Assembly: GCA_019634735.1 (NCBI GenBank)
Contig: JAHCAT010000004.1
Coordinates: 1-64,000 of the forward strand
Reading direction: 5' to 3'
DNA from: Lysobacterales bacterium
GTDB lineage: Bacteria; Pseudomonadota; Gammaproteobacteria; Xanthomonadales; UBA2363
Length of the DNA stretch: 64,000 bases
In this document: piece after piece, positions 9,718 to 19,734 of the stretch
How the letters are laid out: every line of letters begins with the position of its first letter
Numbering within the stretch: position 1 is the stretch's first letter
Notes under the pieces: model-generated
What the model was told of the DNA's origin: nothing
Database searches by the model: none
What the model saw: only the letters and a program-made list of their open reading frames with translations
Program-made: the position numbers and the translations under genes

Positions 9718-10973
9718 CGGGATTCTCCAAACGGGGCGCGGCCTTCCAGGCGCGCCAGATCGATTTCGGCAAGGACGCGCGCGATCCGCGCATCCACGGC
9801 GGCGTTGCGCGAAGCGATCAGCGCCGAGCGTGTGCTGCGAAGTTCAAGTTGCGAGATGCGGCCAGCCTCGAAGCCGATGCGGGACAGGCGGTAAGCCTCC
9901 TCGGCGGCTGCGACGCCACTGTCGGCGGCACGCGCGCGGGCATTGGAGGCGGCAAGCGCGGCCGTGGCGGCGAATCGTTCCGCCTGCACCGCCTGCTTCT
10001 GTGCGATCAGCCGGGCTTCGGCGGCCCGCTGCTCGGCGTAGGCGGCGCGGATACCGCCCCGGTTGCGATCGAACAGCGGGACGGTCAGTTCGATGCCGAG
10101 CGTGAACGCCTCATCGTCGGTTTCCCGGTACCGGCGCATGCCCACGACGGCTGTGACATCCGGGCGTGCGCGGCGCTGTTCGACCGTGACCAGCCGGCTG
10201 GCGGTGTCGAGCTCGGCCTCGGCGACCTGCACCGCCAGCGGGTCGTCATCCCCGGCTCCAGGCTGGCCCGGCGCACGGTCGAGCAGGCTCGCGCCGATGG
10301 CCTGGACCGGCCGGTCGAGCATGGCGATCGCCGACAACCGTGCGAACGCGCCGTCGCGAAGCGCGCGGGCTTCATCCACCGTGGCCCTCGCGGATTCGAC
10401 CTCGCTCCGGGCCTGGATGCCCCGCAGGGTGGCTTCGCGCCCTTGCTCGACCATCGCGGCGACTCCGCGCGCATCCTGCTCGGTCAGCGAAAGGGCCTCG
10501 GCCGCGAGATCATGGCGCCGTGCCGCGGCTTCGGCCTCAGCGTAAGCCAGCGCCAACTGGGCCGCGACCTGCCAGCGAGCCTGTTCGCGGCGCAGGCCTG
10601 CCGTGTTGGCGTCAGAGCGTGCCGCCTGGATCCGGGCGCTGCGCTGGCCGAACAGTTCCAGGGGTTGGTTGATCGTCAGGGTCGTTTCGGCGTTGCCGAC
10701 GCCGTTGTACGGGCCGGTGCCGTAAACGTTCTCCCGGTCGTACGCGATCGAGGGGTTGGGCAAGGCCCGCGCCTGCTCGGCGCGCGCGAGCGCCGCGTCG
10801 TAACGGGCAACGGCCTCGAGCGACGACGGCAGTGCGTCGAGTCGAGCGATCAGATCTTCATAGGGCGGGGCAATGTCGACGACGGGTTCGATCGCCACTG
10901 ATGGCAACGCGAATGCCAAGGCAGCCACCGCGAACCCGACCGCCATGAGCGGCCGGACAAGGTGCGTGAACAT
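9714..10973 (-). CDS. czcC: CzcC-type outer-membrane efflux channel
   Basis: This is a 419-residue TolC-like outer-membrane factor. It has a signal peptide (MFTHLVRPLMAVGFAVAALA..., cleavage expected near residue 28). Two repeated helical hairpins contain the usual long Ala/Arg/Glu-rich coiled coils (LANPSIAYDREN-type start, LTVPLFDRNRGG in the second half). It forms the exit duct for the CzcBA pump. It is the first of the overlapping czcC-czcB-czcA-CDF genes; the small secreted-protein gene lies 55 bp upstream. Confidence 0.93.
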   Translation of the reverse strand: MFTHLVRPLMAVGFAVAALAFALPSVAIEPVVDIAPPYEDLIARLDALPSSLEAVARYDAALARAEQARALPNPSIAYDRENVYGTGPYNGVGNAETTLTINQPLELFGQRSARIQAARSDANTAGLRREQARWQVAAQLALAYAEAEAAARRHDLAAEALSLTEQDARGVAAMVEQGREATLRGIQARSEVESARATVDEARALRDGAFARLSAIAMLDRPVQAIGASLLDRAPGQPGAGDDDPLAVQVAEAELDTASRLVTVEQRRARPDVTAVVGMRRYRETDDEAFTLGIELTVPLFDRNRGGIRAAYAEQRAAEARLIAQKQAVQAERFAATAALAASNARARAADSGVAAAEEAYRLSRIGFEAGRISQLELRSTRSALIASRNAAVDARIARVLAEIDLARLEGRAPFGESR

Positions 10974-11028
10974 GGGAACTCCAGAAGCAAAAGTTGACGT
11001 GGGAGCCCGTCATGACGGGCACGGCACG

Positions 11029-11376
11029 TCAGCTCTGCGGAGGTCTCATGGGTCTTTCGGACAGTCCGAACGCGCGACCGGGATCCTGCAGTGCAGGCTG
11101 CTCGACATGCACACCGAGGTACAACACGCCCGCGCTGAAAAAGAGATTGGCTGCCGCATGCTGGCAATGGTTATGGGCACACGCGCCATGCGAGCCGTCC
11201 GGAACATCGCCCTTGCCGGCTTCGTCTTGCAGCGATGATCCCGTGTGATCGTTTGTTGCGTGTTGCGCGTCGGATTCAAACGAGCACAAGAATGCATCGG
11301 CGACAGGCACGATCACCATCACTGCGACCAGCAGTGCAGCAACGGTGCTTCTCAGTCTGGCAAGGGCGCGATGCAT
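11029..11376 (-). CDS. Small secreted His-rich protein of the czc cluster (CzcI-like position)
   Basis: This protein of about 115 residues has a hydrophobic signal segment (VAALLVAVMVIVPVADAFLC). A short mature part contains DGSHGACAHNHCQHAAA, a dense His/Cys patch that could bind metal in the periplasm. It occupies the place of czcI at the head of czc operons, but I cannot assign it firmly to that family. The frame is open up to a GTG at 11397. The ATG at 11376 (MHRALARL) is preferred because a plausible promoter lies just upstream, which would make the transcript nearly leaderless. No good ribosome site is visible for either start. Confidence 0.7.
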   Translation of the reverse strand: MHRALARLRSTVAALLVAVMVIVPVADAFLCSFESDAQHATNDHTGSSLQDEAGKGDVPDGSHGACAHNHCQHAAANLFFSAGVLYLGVHVEQPALQDPGRAFGLSERPMRPPQS

Positions 11377-11383
11377 CTGTCGA

Positions 11384-11413
11384 ATAGTATCAATCACGCG
11401 TATCCGGATACAA
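11384..11413 (-). promoter_or_regulatory. Possible promoter/operator of the czc operon
   Basis: On the minus strand TTGTAT (11413-11408), an 18-base spacer and TACTAT (11389-11384) form a plausible sigma-70 promoter. The spacer side holds a perfect 12-bp palindrome, GTATCCGGATAC (11400-11411), that could be a repressor site. The regulator is unknown. Confidence 0.4.
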
Positions 11414-11465
11414 CAGCAACGCCGGCCAAAGACCTCAGCGGACGGCAGACTTGGGATTCCAAGGT

Positions 11466-12113
11466 CTAGCGAGACTCGCAGGAGCTACGCACCATGGCGG
11501 TGCCCCGAAGTTCCTGCCACGTACCGCGCATCACTCGGCTGGCGGATCGCAGGAACAGCAGCAGCAGGGCGGAGGCAATGACCAGGTCCGGCCAGCCCGC
11601 TCCGAACACCCACACCGCAAAGGCCGCCAACAAGACCGCGAAGCCCTCATAGATGTCGTTCCGCGAGCACTCCCAGGCGGAGGACAGATTGATGTCGCCG
11701 TTTCGATGCGGAGTCAGCAGCCAGAGGCAGAATGCGTTGGCGGCCAGGTTCAACACCCCCGCCAGCCCCATCGCCTCGAATACAGGCACGCCGGGATTCT
11801 TGAGCCGCCATGCGATCTGGACCGCGACCGCAACTGCTGCGCCCAGGATCAGCAGCCCTTTGAGGAAGGCGACTTTGGCCTTGGTCTGCAGGGACGAGCC
11901 GACGACGGCCAGGCTCACGGCGTATGTGAGTGCATCACCAAGGTTGTCGAGCCCACCCGAAAGCAGTGAGGAAGAACGGCTGAACCAGGCCGCGCCCATC
12001 ATCATGACGAAGGTGGCGAGATTGATGGCCAGCACGACTTTCAAGGTGCGCCGCTGCGAATCCTCCATCGCCGCCACATCCACGACCTTTCCACAACTGC
12101 TGCAATCTGACAT
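11466..12113 (-). CDS. Cation diffusion facilitator with N-terminal Cys motif
   Basis: This is a 215-residue CDF-type inner-membrane transporter. The N-terminus MSDCSSCGKVVDV has a CxxC that may sample metal. The CDF signature LLSGGLDNLGDALTYAV supplies the metal-site Asn/Asp, and a second set is in ECSRNDIYEGFAV. As in the other CDF of this island the C-terminal cytoplasmic domain is missing. The chosen start, ATG at 12113, has GGAG six bases upstream; the frame is open to 12152 without such a site. It is divergent from the MerR-type regulator, whose operator overlaps its promoter. It may lead a longer transcript into the czc genes 68 bp downstream. Confidence 0.9.
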   Translation of the reverse strand: MSDCSSCGKVVDVAAMEDSQRRTLKVVLAINLATFVMMMGAAWFSRSSSLLSGGLDNLGDALTYAVSLAVVGSSLQTKAKVAFLKGLLILGAAVAVAVQIAWRLKNPGVPVFEAMGLAGVLNLAANAFCLWLLTPHRNGDINLSSAWECSRNDIYEGFAVLLAAFAVWVFGAGWPDLVIASALLLLFLRSASRVMRGTWQELRGTAMVRSSCESR

Positions 12114-12152
12114 CACCAACTCCGGTCGCCAACTGGCACTGGGAACCGACAC

Positions 12153-12183
12153 AGGGTAAAGTCCGTAGCCGCTACAGAGTCAA
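12153..12183 (-). promoter_or_regulatory. MerR-type promoter/operator for the CDF gene
   Basis: On the minus strand TTGACT (-35) and TACCCT (-10) are separated by 19 bases, the over-long spacing that MerR-family activators correct by twisting DNA. The spacer contains the dyad AGTCCGTAG / CTACAGAGT. The site lies just upstream of the divergent MerR-family gene at 12189. Confidence 0.8.
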
Positions 12184-12188
12184 GCGGG

Positions 12189-12626
12189 ATGCGCATGAAA
12201 ATCAGTGAAGCCGCCGCCGCCAGCGGCTGCCACCTGGAAACCATCCGCTACTACGAGCGGGTGGGGCTCATCCCATCGCCGAAGCGGACCGGGAGCGGAT
12301 ATCGCGCCTACACGCCGGCAGACGTGGAGCGGTTGCGGTTCGTCAGCCGCGGGCGCGAGCTGGGTTTCAGCCTGGAGGAGATCCGCAGCCTGCTGCGCCT
12401 GAACGACGATCCGCAGCTGTCGTGCGGCGACGTCGATGCGCTGGCGCGCGTGCACTTGACCGACATCCACCAACGGCTTGAGGCACTGAAGCGCATGGCT
12501 GGCGAGTTGGAGCGGGTGATCGTCCAGTGCGCCGGTGGCGAGCGCGGCGCGTGCGCCATCCTGGGGGCCTTGCGGTGTACGGGCGACGACTCCGCGTCGT
12601 GTGCGAAGCCGGAGGGCCGCCAGTGA
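12189..12626 (+). CDS. MerR-family metal-responsive regulator (ZntR/CadR-like)
   Basis: This is a 145-residue cytoplasmic activator. The N-terminal winged helix reads KISEAAAASGCHLETIRYYE, followed by the usual ERVGLIPSPKRTGSGYR wing. A dimerisation helix follows, then a C-terminal metal loop CAGGERGACAILGAL. An additional Cys in LSCGDVDAL matches the Zn/Cd/Pb-type MerR members. It should activate the divergent CDF gene, and possibly the czc operon, through the 19-bp-spaced promoter at 12153-12183. A second ATG six bases downstream (12195) is an equally good start. It ends 101 bp from the convergent mer genes, with nothing evident in the gap. Confidence 0.92.
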   Translation: MRMKISEAAAASGCHLETIRYYERVGLIPSPKRTGSGYRAYTPADVERLRFVSRGRELGFSLEEIRSLLRLNDDPQLSCGDVDALARVHLTDIHQRLEALKRMAGELERVIVQCAGGERGACAILGALRCTGDDSASCAKPEGRQ

Positions 12627-12727
12627 CCTTGGTGCCCTATCTGGCGAGCAGGCCCAGCGGGGCTGATCGAAGCCTTGGCGTGTGACGGTGGCGTCGAGTC
12701 ATCCGGCAACCGCCGCGTGTACCCGGG

Positions 12728-12940
12728 TCAGCCGCAACATGGCTTGTGCTGCTGGATCGGCGGACAGGGCACCGTTCCGAACGAGCAGAACACGCAGCAA
12801 TCGCCCTGATTTGGCCGCAATACCACTCCACAGCCGGTGCACTCGTAGAAGAACTGGCACGCTGTGACCGGCATGGTCTCGGTCGCCCGGTGGCCGCATT
12901 CCGGGCAGGTCAGCACGCTTTCGAGCTCAACGTCACTCAC
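12728..12940 (-). CDS. GDCCVxC-domain cysteine-rich protein
   Basis: This 70-residue protein has four Cys clusters: CPECGH, ECTGCGV, the family hallmark GDCCVFC, and a terminal PCCG. Such proteins accompany mer operons and are presumed to bind Hg or other soft metals; the biochemical role is not established. Its start overlaps the end of merP by eight bases, so it is the third gene of the merT-merP unit. Confidence 0.88.
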   Translation of the reverse strand: MSDVELESVLTCPECGHRATETMPVTACQFFYECTGCGVVLRPNQGDCCVFCSFGTVPCPPIQQHKPCCG

Positions 12941-13223
12941 CGCCGCCGGTCCGTGCCTTGGCCGGGAAACCTGCCTCGGTGACTGCTCGCGCGATCGCGG
13001 ACGTATCCGTCTGGCTGGAATCGAACGTCACCGTGACGGTTTCAGCCCGGGTGTCCACCTTGGTGTCGGTCACGCCCGGCACCTTCTCCAGAGCCTTCCT
13101 GATGGTGATACCGCAGGCAGGACAGGTCATGTTTTCCGCATCGAGCACGACCGTCTCAGGCGCCGCCGCCAAGGCGACACCAACCGAAAGAAGGGCCACG
13201 AGGGCCAGTATCCACGTGCGCAT
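12933..13223 (-). CDS. merP: Periplasmic mercury-binding protein MerP
   Basis: This is a 96-residue periplasmic HMA-domain protein. It has a signal peptide (MRTWILALVALLSVGVALA, cleaved near AAA) and the metal site NMTCPACGITIRKALEKV, a GMTCxxC-type motif. It hands Hg(II) to MerT. The start at 13223 has GGAGG four bases upstream and nine bases separate it from merT. Family length is normal (about 91-96). Confidence 0.93.
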   Translation of the reverse strand: MRTWILALVALLSVGVALAAAPETVVLDAENMTCPACGITIRKALEKVPGVTDTKVDTRAETVTVTFDSSQTDTSAIARAVTEAGFPAKARTGGGE

Positions 13224-13231
13224 TGCGCCTC

Positions 13232-13588
13232 CTACAGAATCCAGACGATGTAATAGGGAAACAGCAGCAACAGGGCGATGATGGCCGTCGCGAACCAGAG
13301 CCAACGCCGCCTGCGTCGCAGGGTGCCGGGTTCGATGCATTGGCCGTCCGCTCCGCACTCGGCCGCCGGGCGATACAGCATCCAGAACGCCACTGCCAAG
13401 CACAGCACGGCGGCCGCGCTGAACAAGGGCCTCAAGGGATCCAGCGCCGTGAGGGTGCTGATCCAGGCGCCGCTGATTCCCAGCAGCACGAGGACCAACG
13501 GCACCACACAGCAAACTGAAGCTCCGAGGGTGGCAAGGCTTGCGCCAACGAGGACGGTGACCGGGGATTTCGGCGACGTACGCGACAT
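13232..13588 (-). CDS. merT: Mercuric transport protein MerT
   Basis: This is a 118-residue inner-membrane protein with three hydrophobic helices. The vicinal Cys pair that receives Hg(II) is in ASVCCVVPLVL of helix 1. A second Cys pair is spread over AECGADGQC in the loop. It imports Hg(II) from MerP to the cytoplasm. The ATG at 13588 fits the family start (MSRTSPKSP); no strong ribosome site is seen. Import normally makes sense only with the reductase MerA, which is not encoded here. Confidence 0.9.
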   Translation of the reverse strand: MSRTSPKSPVTVLVGASLATLGASVCCVVPLVLVLLGISGAWISTLTALDPLRPLFSAAAVLCLAVAFWMLYRPAAECGADGQCIEPGTLRRRRRWLWFATAIIALLLLFPYYIVWIL

Positions 13589-13595
13589 GATGGCT

Positions 13596-13627
13596 ATACT
13601 AACTTCCGTACCATGGTACGGAGTCAA
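13596..13627 (-). promoter_or_regulatory. mer promoter/operator (PT)
   Basis: On the minus strand TTGACT (13627-13622) and a -10 (TTAGTA or TAGTAT) are spaced by 19 or 20 bases. They surround a perfect 16-bp palindrome, CCGTACCATGGTACGG (13606-13621). This is nearly the layout of the Tn501/Tn21 mer operator bound by MerR. Confidence 0.9.
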
Positions 13628-14045
13628 GATAATGAGTACCCCGACGCTGACCATCGGGCGGCTCGCAGCCGCCGCGAACGTGAACGTGGAAACCGTGCGC
13701 TATTACCAGCGCCGCGGCCTGCTTCCTGAACCCGAACGCCCTTCAGGCAGTGTCCGCCGCTACGGGGCTGATCACCTCGGGCGACTTCAGTTCATTCGCC
13801 GTGCCCAGGCCATGGGCTTCAGCCTTGAAGAGGTTCAGGCTCTCCAGCAGGTTGTGGGAGCGTCTTCCTGTGAGCAGACCCGGCTGCTCACCGAGCGCAA
13901 GCTGGCCGATGTCCGCAGACGGATTTTCGATCTCCGGAGGCTGGAAGTCGACCTGGAGAAGCAACTGGATCAGTGTGTCCAGACACCCGCCGGAACGCCC
14001 TGCCCCACGCTTGATGTGTTGAAGGGACGTAATGATCTGGAAGGC

Positions 14046-15349
<1,304 letters not shown>

Positions 15350-15414
15350 TCCAGGCCCGACCTCCGGTCCCGCTTCCCTGCCGGGGCGCGGGCCGGTGCC
15401 CAGGTTCGACACGG

Positions 15415-15446
15415 AAGGCCCCGCAGCGATGCGGGGCCTTTTCGTT
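15415..15446 (+). terminator. Rho-independent terminator of groEL copy 2
   Basis: AAGGCCCCGCAGCGATGCGG followed by GGCCTTTTCGTTT makes a strong hairpin with a T-rich tail 65 bp after the stop codon. It is the counterpart of the hairpin after copy 1. Confidence 0.85.
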
Positions 15447-15604
15447 TCCGGTCCGGCGACGTCGGAAGGACCCGGCGGGCCGGTTTTCACAGATGCGACT
15501 TCGGATGCCGCTGTCCGGACCCGGCCGTGCCCGGCTGTCGGATCGGCGAGAGGCCGACCGCTCGCGCTCCGGAAACCTTGGCGATGTCCGGGTTTATGCA
15601 ACAG

Positions 15605-15634
15605 TTGGCCGTTTCCCCCTTCGCCTGCTAACGT
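15605..15634 (+). promoter_or_regulatory. Possible sigma-70 promoter of the beta-propeller gene
   Basis: TTGGCC and TAACGT are separated by 18 bases; the start codon at 15661 follows an AAGGGG ribosome site (15647-15652). The boxes are only moderately close to consensus. Confidence 0.4.
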
Positions 15635-15660
15635 GACGCATCGTCCAAGGGGCAACGCGC

Positions 15661-17970
15661 ATGGATCGCCACGCGAACCCGTCCGCCGTGCAGCGCGATC
15701 GACGAATCCCGTGGCTGATGGCAACAGCGTTGATCGGCCTGGCGATGGCGGGCCGGATGCCGACGGCGGCCGCGCAGGAGCCGCTGCCGGTGCTGCGCGC
15801 GCAGCCCGACCTGTTGCTTCTTCGCGAGGGGCGGGTCGCCATCCTGGAGCGTCTGGACGACGGCAGCCTGCTGGCGGCCGGCGACATCGACTGGGCCAAT
15901 GGCCGGGCCGTCGGCCGCGGCGTCGTACGCCTGCAGGCCGACGGCACGCCCTACCCGGGCTGGCAGGTGGCGCCGATCGGCACGCAGAATTCCGGGCTCT
16001 GGCTCAACTACGCCACCGCAACCAACTGCGGCGACTGGATCTACGTCGCCGGCACGCTGGCCTCACCCTCGGGCGGTGACGACGTCAACCTGCGGCGCAT
16101 CGACCGCGACACCGGCGTGCCGGACCCGACCTGGACGTCGGCGGTCACGGGCAACATCAGCGCATTGGCCTGCGACGGCAACGGGCGCCTGCTGGTCGCG
16201 GGGGAGTATCTGTCGGTAGCCGGCACGATCTACTACGGGCTGGTGCGGCTGCACGCCGACTCCGGCGCGCACGATCCGTTCTGGACCGTGCAGGCGTCCG
16301 GGCGCATCCAGCGCCTGCTGGTCGCAGCCGACGGCACCCTGTATGTCGTGGGCTGCCATGGCATCGGCACACCTGCTCTGTCGTTCCTGCGCAAGGGTCT
16401 TGCCCGTGTCCTGCCCAGCGGCGCCGTCGATCCGGACTGGGATCCGGCGCAGGCGTTCCTGGACAACGGCCGGGTGTCTGCGATCGCCCTGGGCGAAGAC
16501 GGCTGGCTCTACGTCGCCGGTCAGCTGGCGACCGCATCGCCGCCGCGCCACGGGTTGTTGCGGGTGTCGACCAGCGGCAGCGGCGCCATCGATCCGACCT
16601 GGCATCCGAACCCGGACTGGCCAACGGGTTTCAATGGCGAGCGCGTGGATGCGCTGCATGTCGACGGGCCATGGCTGTTCGTCGGCGGAAACTTCGGCCA
16701 GTTCGGCGGCCTGGCACGTGCGTCGATGGCGCGGGTGTCGACGATCGGCCACGGCGACGTCGACCCGGCCTGGGACTCGCCGCTGCGCCCGGCTGCGCCC
16801 TGGGGCAACGCGCTGGTGGCCATCGTGCCGGGGCCTGACGACTCGCTGTGGGCGGCCGGCCGGCTTCGCAGCACCGGGGCGACGCCGAGCGCCGGCCTGG
16901 TTCGCGTCGCGCGCGCGGACGGCACGCGCATCGGCAGCCACCTGATCGCGCTCGCGGGCAACGTGCTCCACGTCGCCGCGCATCCGGCCGGCGGTGTCGT
17001 CGTCGCCGGGGACTATTTCCATGCCAACGGCATGGAACGCGAGGGCATGCTGCGCCTGGACGCAAGCGGCGGCATCGATCCCGGGTTCGCCCCGGCCGTG
17101 ACCGGCCAGGTGAAGGCCTTGGCCGTCGACGCTGCCGGTCGCGTGCATGTCGGCGGCGATCTGCACCATCCCGATCTGCCGCAACCGCTGCACCTGCTGC
17201 GCCTGCAGGCGGACAGCGACCAGCCCGACCCGACCTGGCTGCCAGCGGTGGACGGCACCGTCGATGCCCTGGCCTTCGGCCCCGATGGCCGCCTCCACGT
17301 CGGCGGGAACTTCGACCAGGTGGCCGGCCAGGCGCAGGCGCGGCTGGCGCGTTTCGATGCCACCGGCGCGTTCGATGCCGATTGGCGGCCGGTAGTCGCC
17401 GATGCCACGGTGGTGGCGATCGCCCTGGCGGACGGCTGGGTCTACACCGGGGCCGGCCATGGCCGCCTGAGGCGGTTCGCGGGCGCGGCGCCGGGTCTCG
17501 CGGATCCGACCTGGACCACAATCGTGGGCGATTGGTTGCGGCCGAGCCTGTTCGTACGTTCCGGCGGTCCGCTGGTGGTCGCTCACGGGCGCACGGTGTT
17601 CATGCAACTGAGGGGAAGCATCAGCCTGGTCTCACAGGCGCCGGGCACGCCGGCGCAGACGCTGTGGCAGCGAACGGTGCCGTGGACCCTGCCGGTCGTG
17701 AGCGGGGCAGCGACCGGACCGATGTTCGGTGCCATGCTCGCCGAGGGGCAAAGCATCGGCTACGAGGTTTTCCGCTTCGACGAGTCCGGCACGCTGGACA
17801 CCGCCTGGCGCCCGCAGCTGGATCGCAGGGCGGTGATGATGCGGCCCTTGACGGACGGCACGACGCTATGGCTGGCCGGACAGTTCAGCCACGTCGACGG
17901 CGAACGCCGCTTCGGCCTGGCCGCCTTCGACCTGCGCGGCGACGCGCTGTTCGAACACGGCTTCGACTGA
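15661..17970 (+). CDS. Secreted delta-60-repeat beta-propeller protein
   Basis: This 769-residue protein has a signal peptide (hydrophobic stretch WLMATALIGLAMAG, cleavage near TAAAQE). At least ten repeats of about 60 residues follow the pattern (A)xDGRLxVGGxF...LxRxDxxGxxDPxW, for instance DGRLHVGGNFDQVAGQAQAR. These resemble delta-60 repeats and predict one or two beta-propellers. No enzyme motif was found. The protein ends GDALFEHGFD, the LFxxGF-type C-terminus also seen in other secreted proteins of this window. It lies between the groEL terminator and a convergent FG-GAP gene. Function is unknown; an adhesive or surface role would be only a guess. Confidence 0.85.
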   Translation: MDRHANPSAVQRDRRIPWLMATALIGLAMAGRMPTAAAQEPLPVLRAQPDLLLLREGRVAILERLDDGSLLAAGDIDWANGRAVGRGVVRLQADGTPYPGWQVAPIGTQNSGLWLNYATATNCGDWIYVAGTLASPSGGDDVNLRRIDRDTGVPDPTWTSAVTGNISALACDGNGRLLVAGEYLSVAGTIYYGLVRLHADSGAHDPFWTVQASGRIQRLLVAADGTLYVVGCHGIGTPALSFLRKGLARVLPSGAVDPDWDPAQAFLDNGRVSAIALGEDGWLYVAGQLATASPPRHGLLRVSTSGSGAIDPTWHPNPDWPTGFNGERVDALHVDGPWLFVGGNFGQFGGLARASMARVSTIGHGDVDPAWDSPLRPAAPWGNALVAIVPGPDDSLWAAGRLRSTGATPSAGLVRVARADGTRIGSHLIALAGNVLHVAAHPAGGVVVAGDYFHANGMEREGMLRLDASGGIDPGFAPAVTGQVKALAVDAAGRVHVGGDLHHPDLPQPLHLLRLQADSDQPDPTWLPAVDGTVDALAFGPDGRLHVGGNFDQVAGQAQARLARFDATGAFDADWRPVVADATVVAIALADGWVYTGAGHGRLRRFAGAAPGLADPTWTTIVGDWLRPSLFVRSGGPLVVAHGRTVFMQLRGSISLVSQAPGTPAQTLWQRTVPWTLPVVSGAATGPMFGAMLAEGQSIGYEVFRFDESGTLDTAWRPQLDRRAVMMRPLTDGTTLWLAGQFSHVDGERRFGLAAFDLRGDALFEHGFD

Positions 17971-18198
17971 TGACGGGCGACTGACGTCGATGGCGTCCCA
18001 GGTCGTGATTTGACCGCCGGCGGAATCGTGAGCCTTCGCCAGCGTTGGGCTGCTGGGATCACCTGGCCACGGCGGGAAGGCTGACGGCGGGATTCTTGCC
18101 GAGGCCCGCGAGGGTTTCCAGCGTCATGCAGCGGCGCTGGATCGACCGAGGCACATCATGACCAGGACCGCGGATCAACGATCTCCTGCGTTGCCCGA

Positions 18199-19734
18199 TC
18201 AGGGGTTCTGGAAGCCGTCGGCGAACAGCTGGTCGATCTCGTAGACCCAGACCTGGCCGCGCCGGGCGCCCGGTGCCGGCAGGCTGCTGCCGACGCCGGG
18301 GTAGCCGACCGCCAGGCGCCGGGCGCCGACGCTGAAGTCGATACCGGTGCCGAACCGGCCTTCGGCGAGGGTGGTCACGGCCAGCGGCGCCGGGCGGACC
18401 ACGCCCCGGTAGCTGTTGGCGTTGTAGTTGTTGCCGGTCGGGCGGCGCAGTTCGACCAGGCCGACATTGGTCGCGGTGGAACTGGACTGGGCGCGGGGGC
18501 CGTTGGTGTTCGGCGCGGCGACCGCGATATGGAAGTCGAAGCCGAAGGCGACCGCCGCGCCGAACTGCATGTCCGCCTCGGGGCCGGCCACCACACCGCC
18601 CGGCACGTTGGTCGGGAATCCGGTTTCGGCGAAGTTCCAGTTGCTTCCCGAACGTGCGTACCGGTACACGCGGCCGCAGCGCTGGCTGCCGGAAGGGCAG
18701 AAGTCGTTCGGTGCGCCGACCAGCAGGCTGGAGCGGACCAGGTCGACCGACAGTCCGAAAAGGGCGAACGAGGCCTGGGCCGGCGCGGTGAGGAAGGCGC
18801 TCTGGGTCCAGACCGGCGTGTCGCCGCTGGTGCTGCGCTCGAAGACGTGCACGCCGCCGGCCGAAATGAACGGGGTCGGGCTGCGCAGCGGCGCGCCGGC
18901 GGCGAGCAGGGGCGGCATGCCCAGCGACTGGTTCAGGGCCACACTGTCGCCGAAGCGAGCGTTGGCCATCGCGTTCGGCGGGCTGAGCGTCACTTCCAGG
19001 GAGGGGCTGCCCGTGGAGGGGTTGACCCGATAGACGCGCACGCGACCCCCCTGGTTGCTGGTGGCGACGGTGGGGCAGCCGACGGCCAGATAGTCCTCGC
19101 TGAGCGCCAGCGCGCTGCCGCAGCGGCCGTTGCTGGTGCCATTGATGGTGATGTTCACCGAGAACCAGTCGTTGGCCGGGATGTAGCGCGCCATGCGCAC
19201 CCTGCCGGTCACCTGGCTGCCATCGGCATTTTCCGCTTCGGGGCAGCCGATCACGAGCTGCGGCATGCGCAGGGCCACGGCATGGCCGCAGCGGGCGCCG
19301 TTCGGGCTGAACGCGGTCTCCAGGAGCTGGTGCAGGGTCCAGCCGCCAGCGCCGCGCCGGAACATGAACACCGCGCCGTGCGCGGCAACGCCGTGATTGA
19401 AATCGTTCCAGAGCGCCCCCGGCGCGCCGACCGCGAGCCAGTCGCCATCGATGGCGACGCTGTGTCCGAAGCGCGCCCCCTCGCTGGTCTGGCCATGGCC
19501 GTCCGATGGGTAGTCCAGGACCGCGGTACGGACCAGGCCATGCTCGCTGCCGAAGGTGCCCCGCCCGAATCCGGAGGGGCCGGCGGCCCGCTCGCGATCG
19601 ACCTCGGCCGCGATCTGGCGTTCGATCGCGGCCCAGGCCAGGTCATCGATGCCGATGTCGTCCGGCAGTGTTGCCGCGGCCAGCGAGGGTGCGAACAGAC
19701 ACGACAGCAGGGCGGGGAGCAGGGACGGTTTCAT
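18199..19734 (-). CDS. Secreted FG-GAP-repeat (integrin-like propeller) protein
   Basis: This protein of 511 residues starts at MKPSLLPALLSCLFAPSLAA, a clear signal peptide; the open frame extends much further upstream but without sensible sequence. Seven FG-GAP-type blades are recognisable, for example FGHSVAIDGDWLAVGAP, CGSALALSEDYLAVGCP and FGTGIDFSVGARRLAVGYPG. They predict a seven-blade propeller outside the cytoplasm. The C-terminus DQLFADGFQNP again carries the LFxxGF signature. It converges with the delta-60 gene; the 228-bp gap between them shows no clear terminator. Ligand and role are unknown. Confidence 0.85.
   Translation of the reverse strand: MKPSLLPALLSCLFAPSLAAATLPDDIGIDDLAWAAIERQIAAEVDRERAAGPSGFGRGTFGSEHGLVRTAVLDYPSDGHGQTSEGARFGHSVAIDGDWLAVGAPGALWNDFNHGVAAHGAVFMFRRGAGGWTLHQLLETAFSPNGARCGHAVALRMPQLVIGCPEAENADGSQVTGRVRMARYIPANDWFSVNITINGTSNGRCGSALALSEDYLAVGCPTVATSNQGGRVRVYRVNPSTGSPSLEVTLSPPNAMANARFGDSVALNQSLGMPPLLAAGAPLRSPTPFISAGGVHVFERSTSGDTPVWTQSAFLTAPAQASFALFGLSVDLVRSSLLVGAPNDFCPSGSQRCGRVYRYARSGSNWNFAETGFPTNVPGGVVAGPEADMQFGAAVAFGFDFHIAVAAPNTNGPRAQSSSTATNVGLVELRRPTGNNYNANSYRGVVRPAPLAVTTLAEGRFGTGIDFSVGARRLAVGYPGVGSSLPAPGARRGQVWVYEIDQLFADGFQNP

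Noticed and set aside
6838-9894. Over 1000-codon open frame opposite czcA and czcB
   Set aside because: It is antisense to well-conserved czcA/czcB; the composition is that of a GC-rich shadow.
12637-12899. Small minus-strand frames overlapping the GDCCVxC gene
   Set aside because: The overlapping 70-residue frame has the GDCCVFC motif; the others are shadows.
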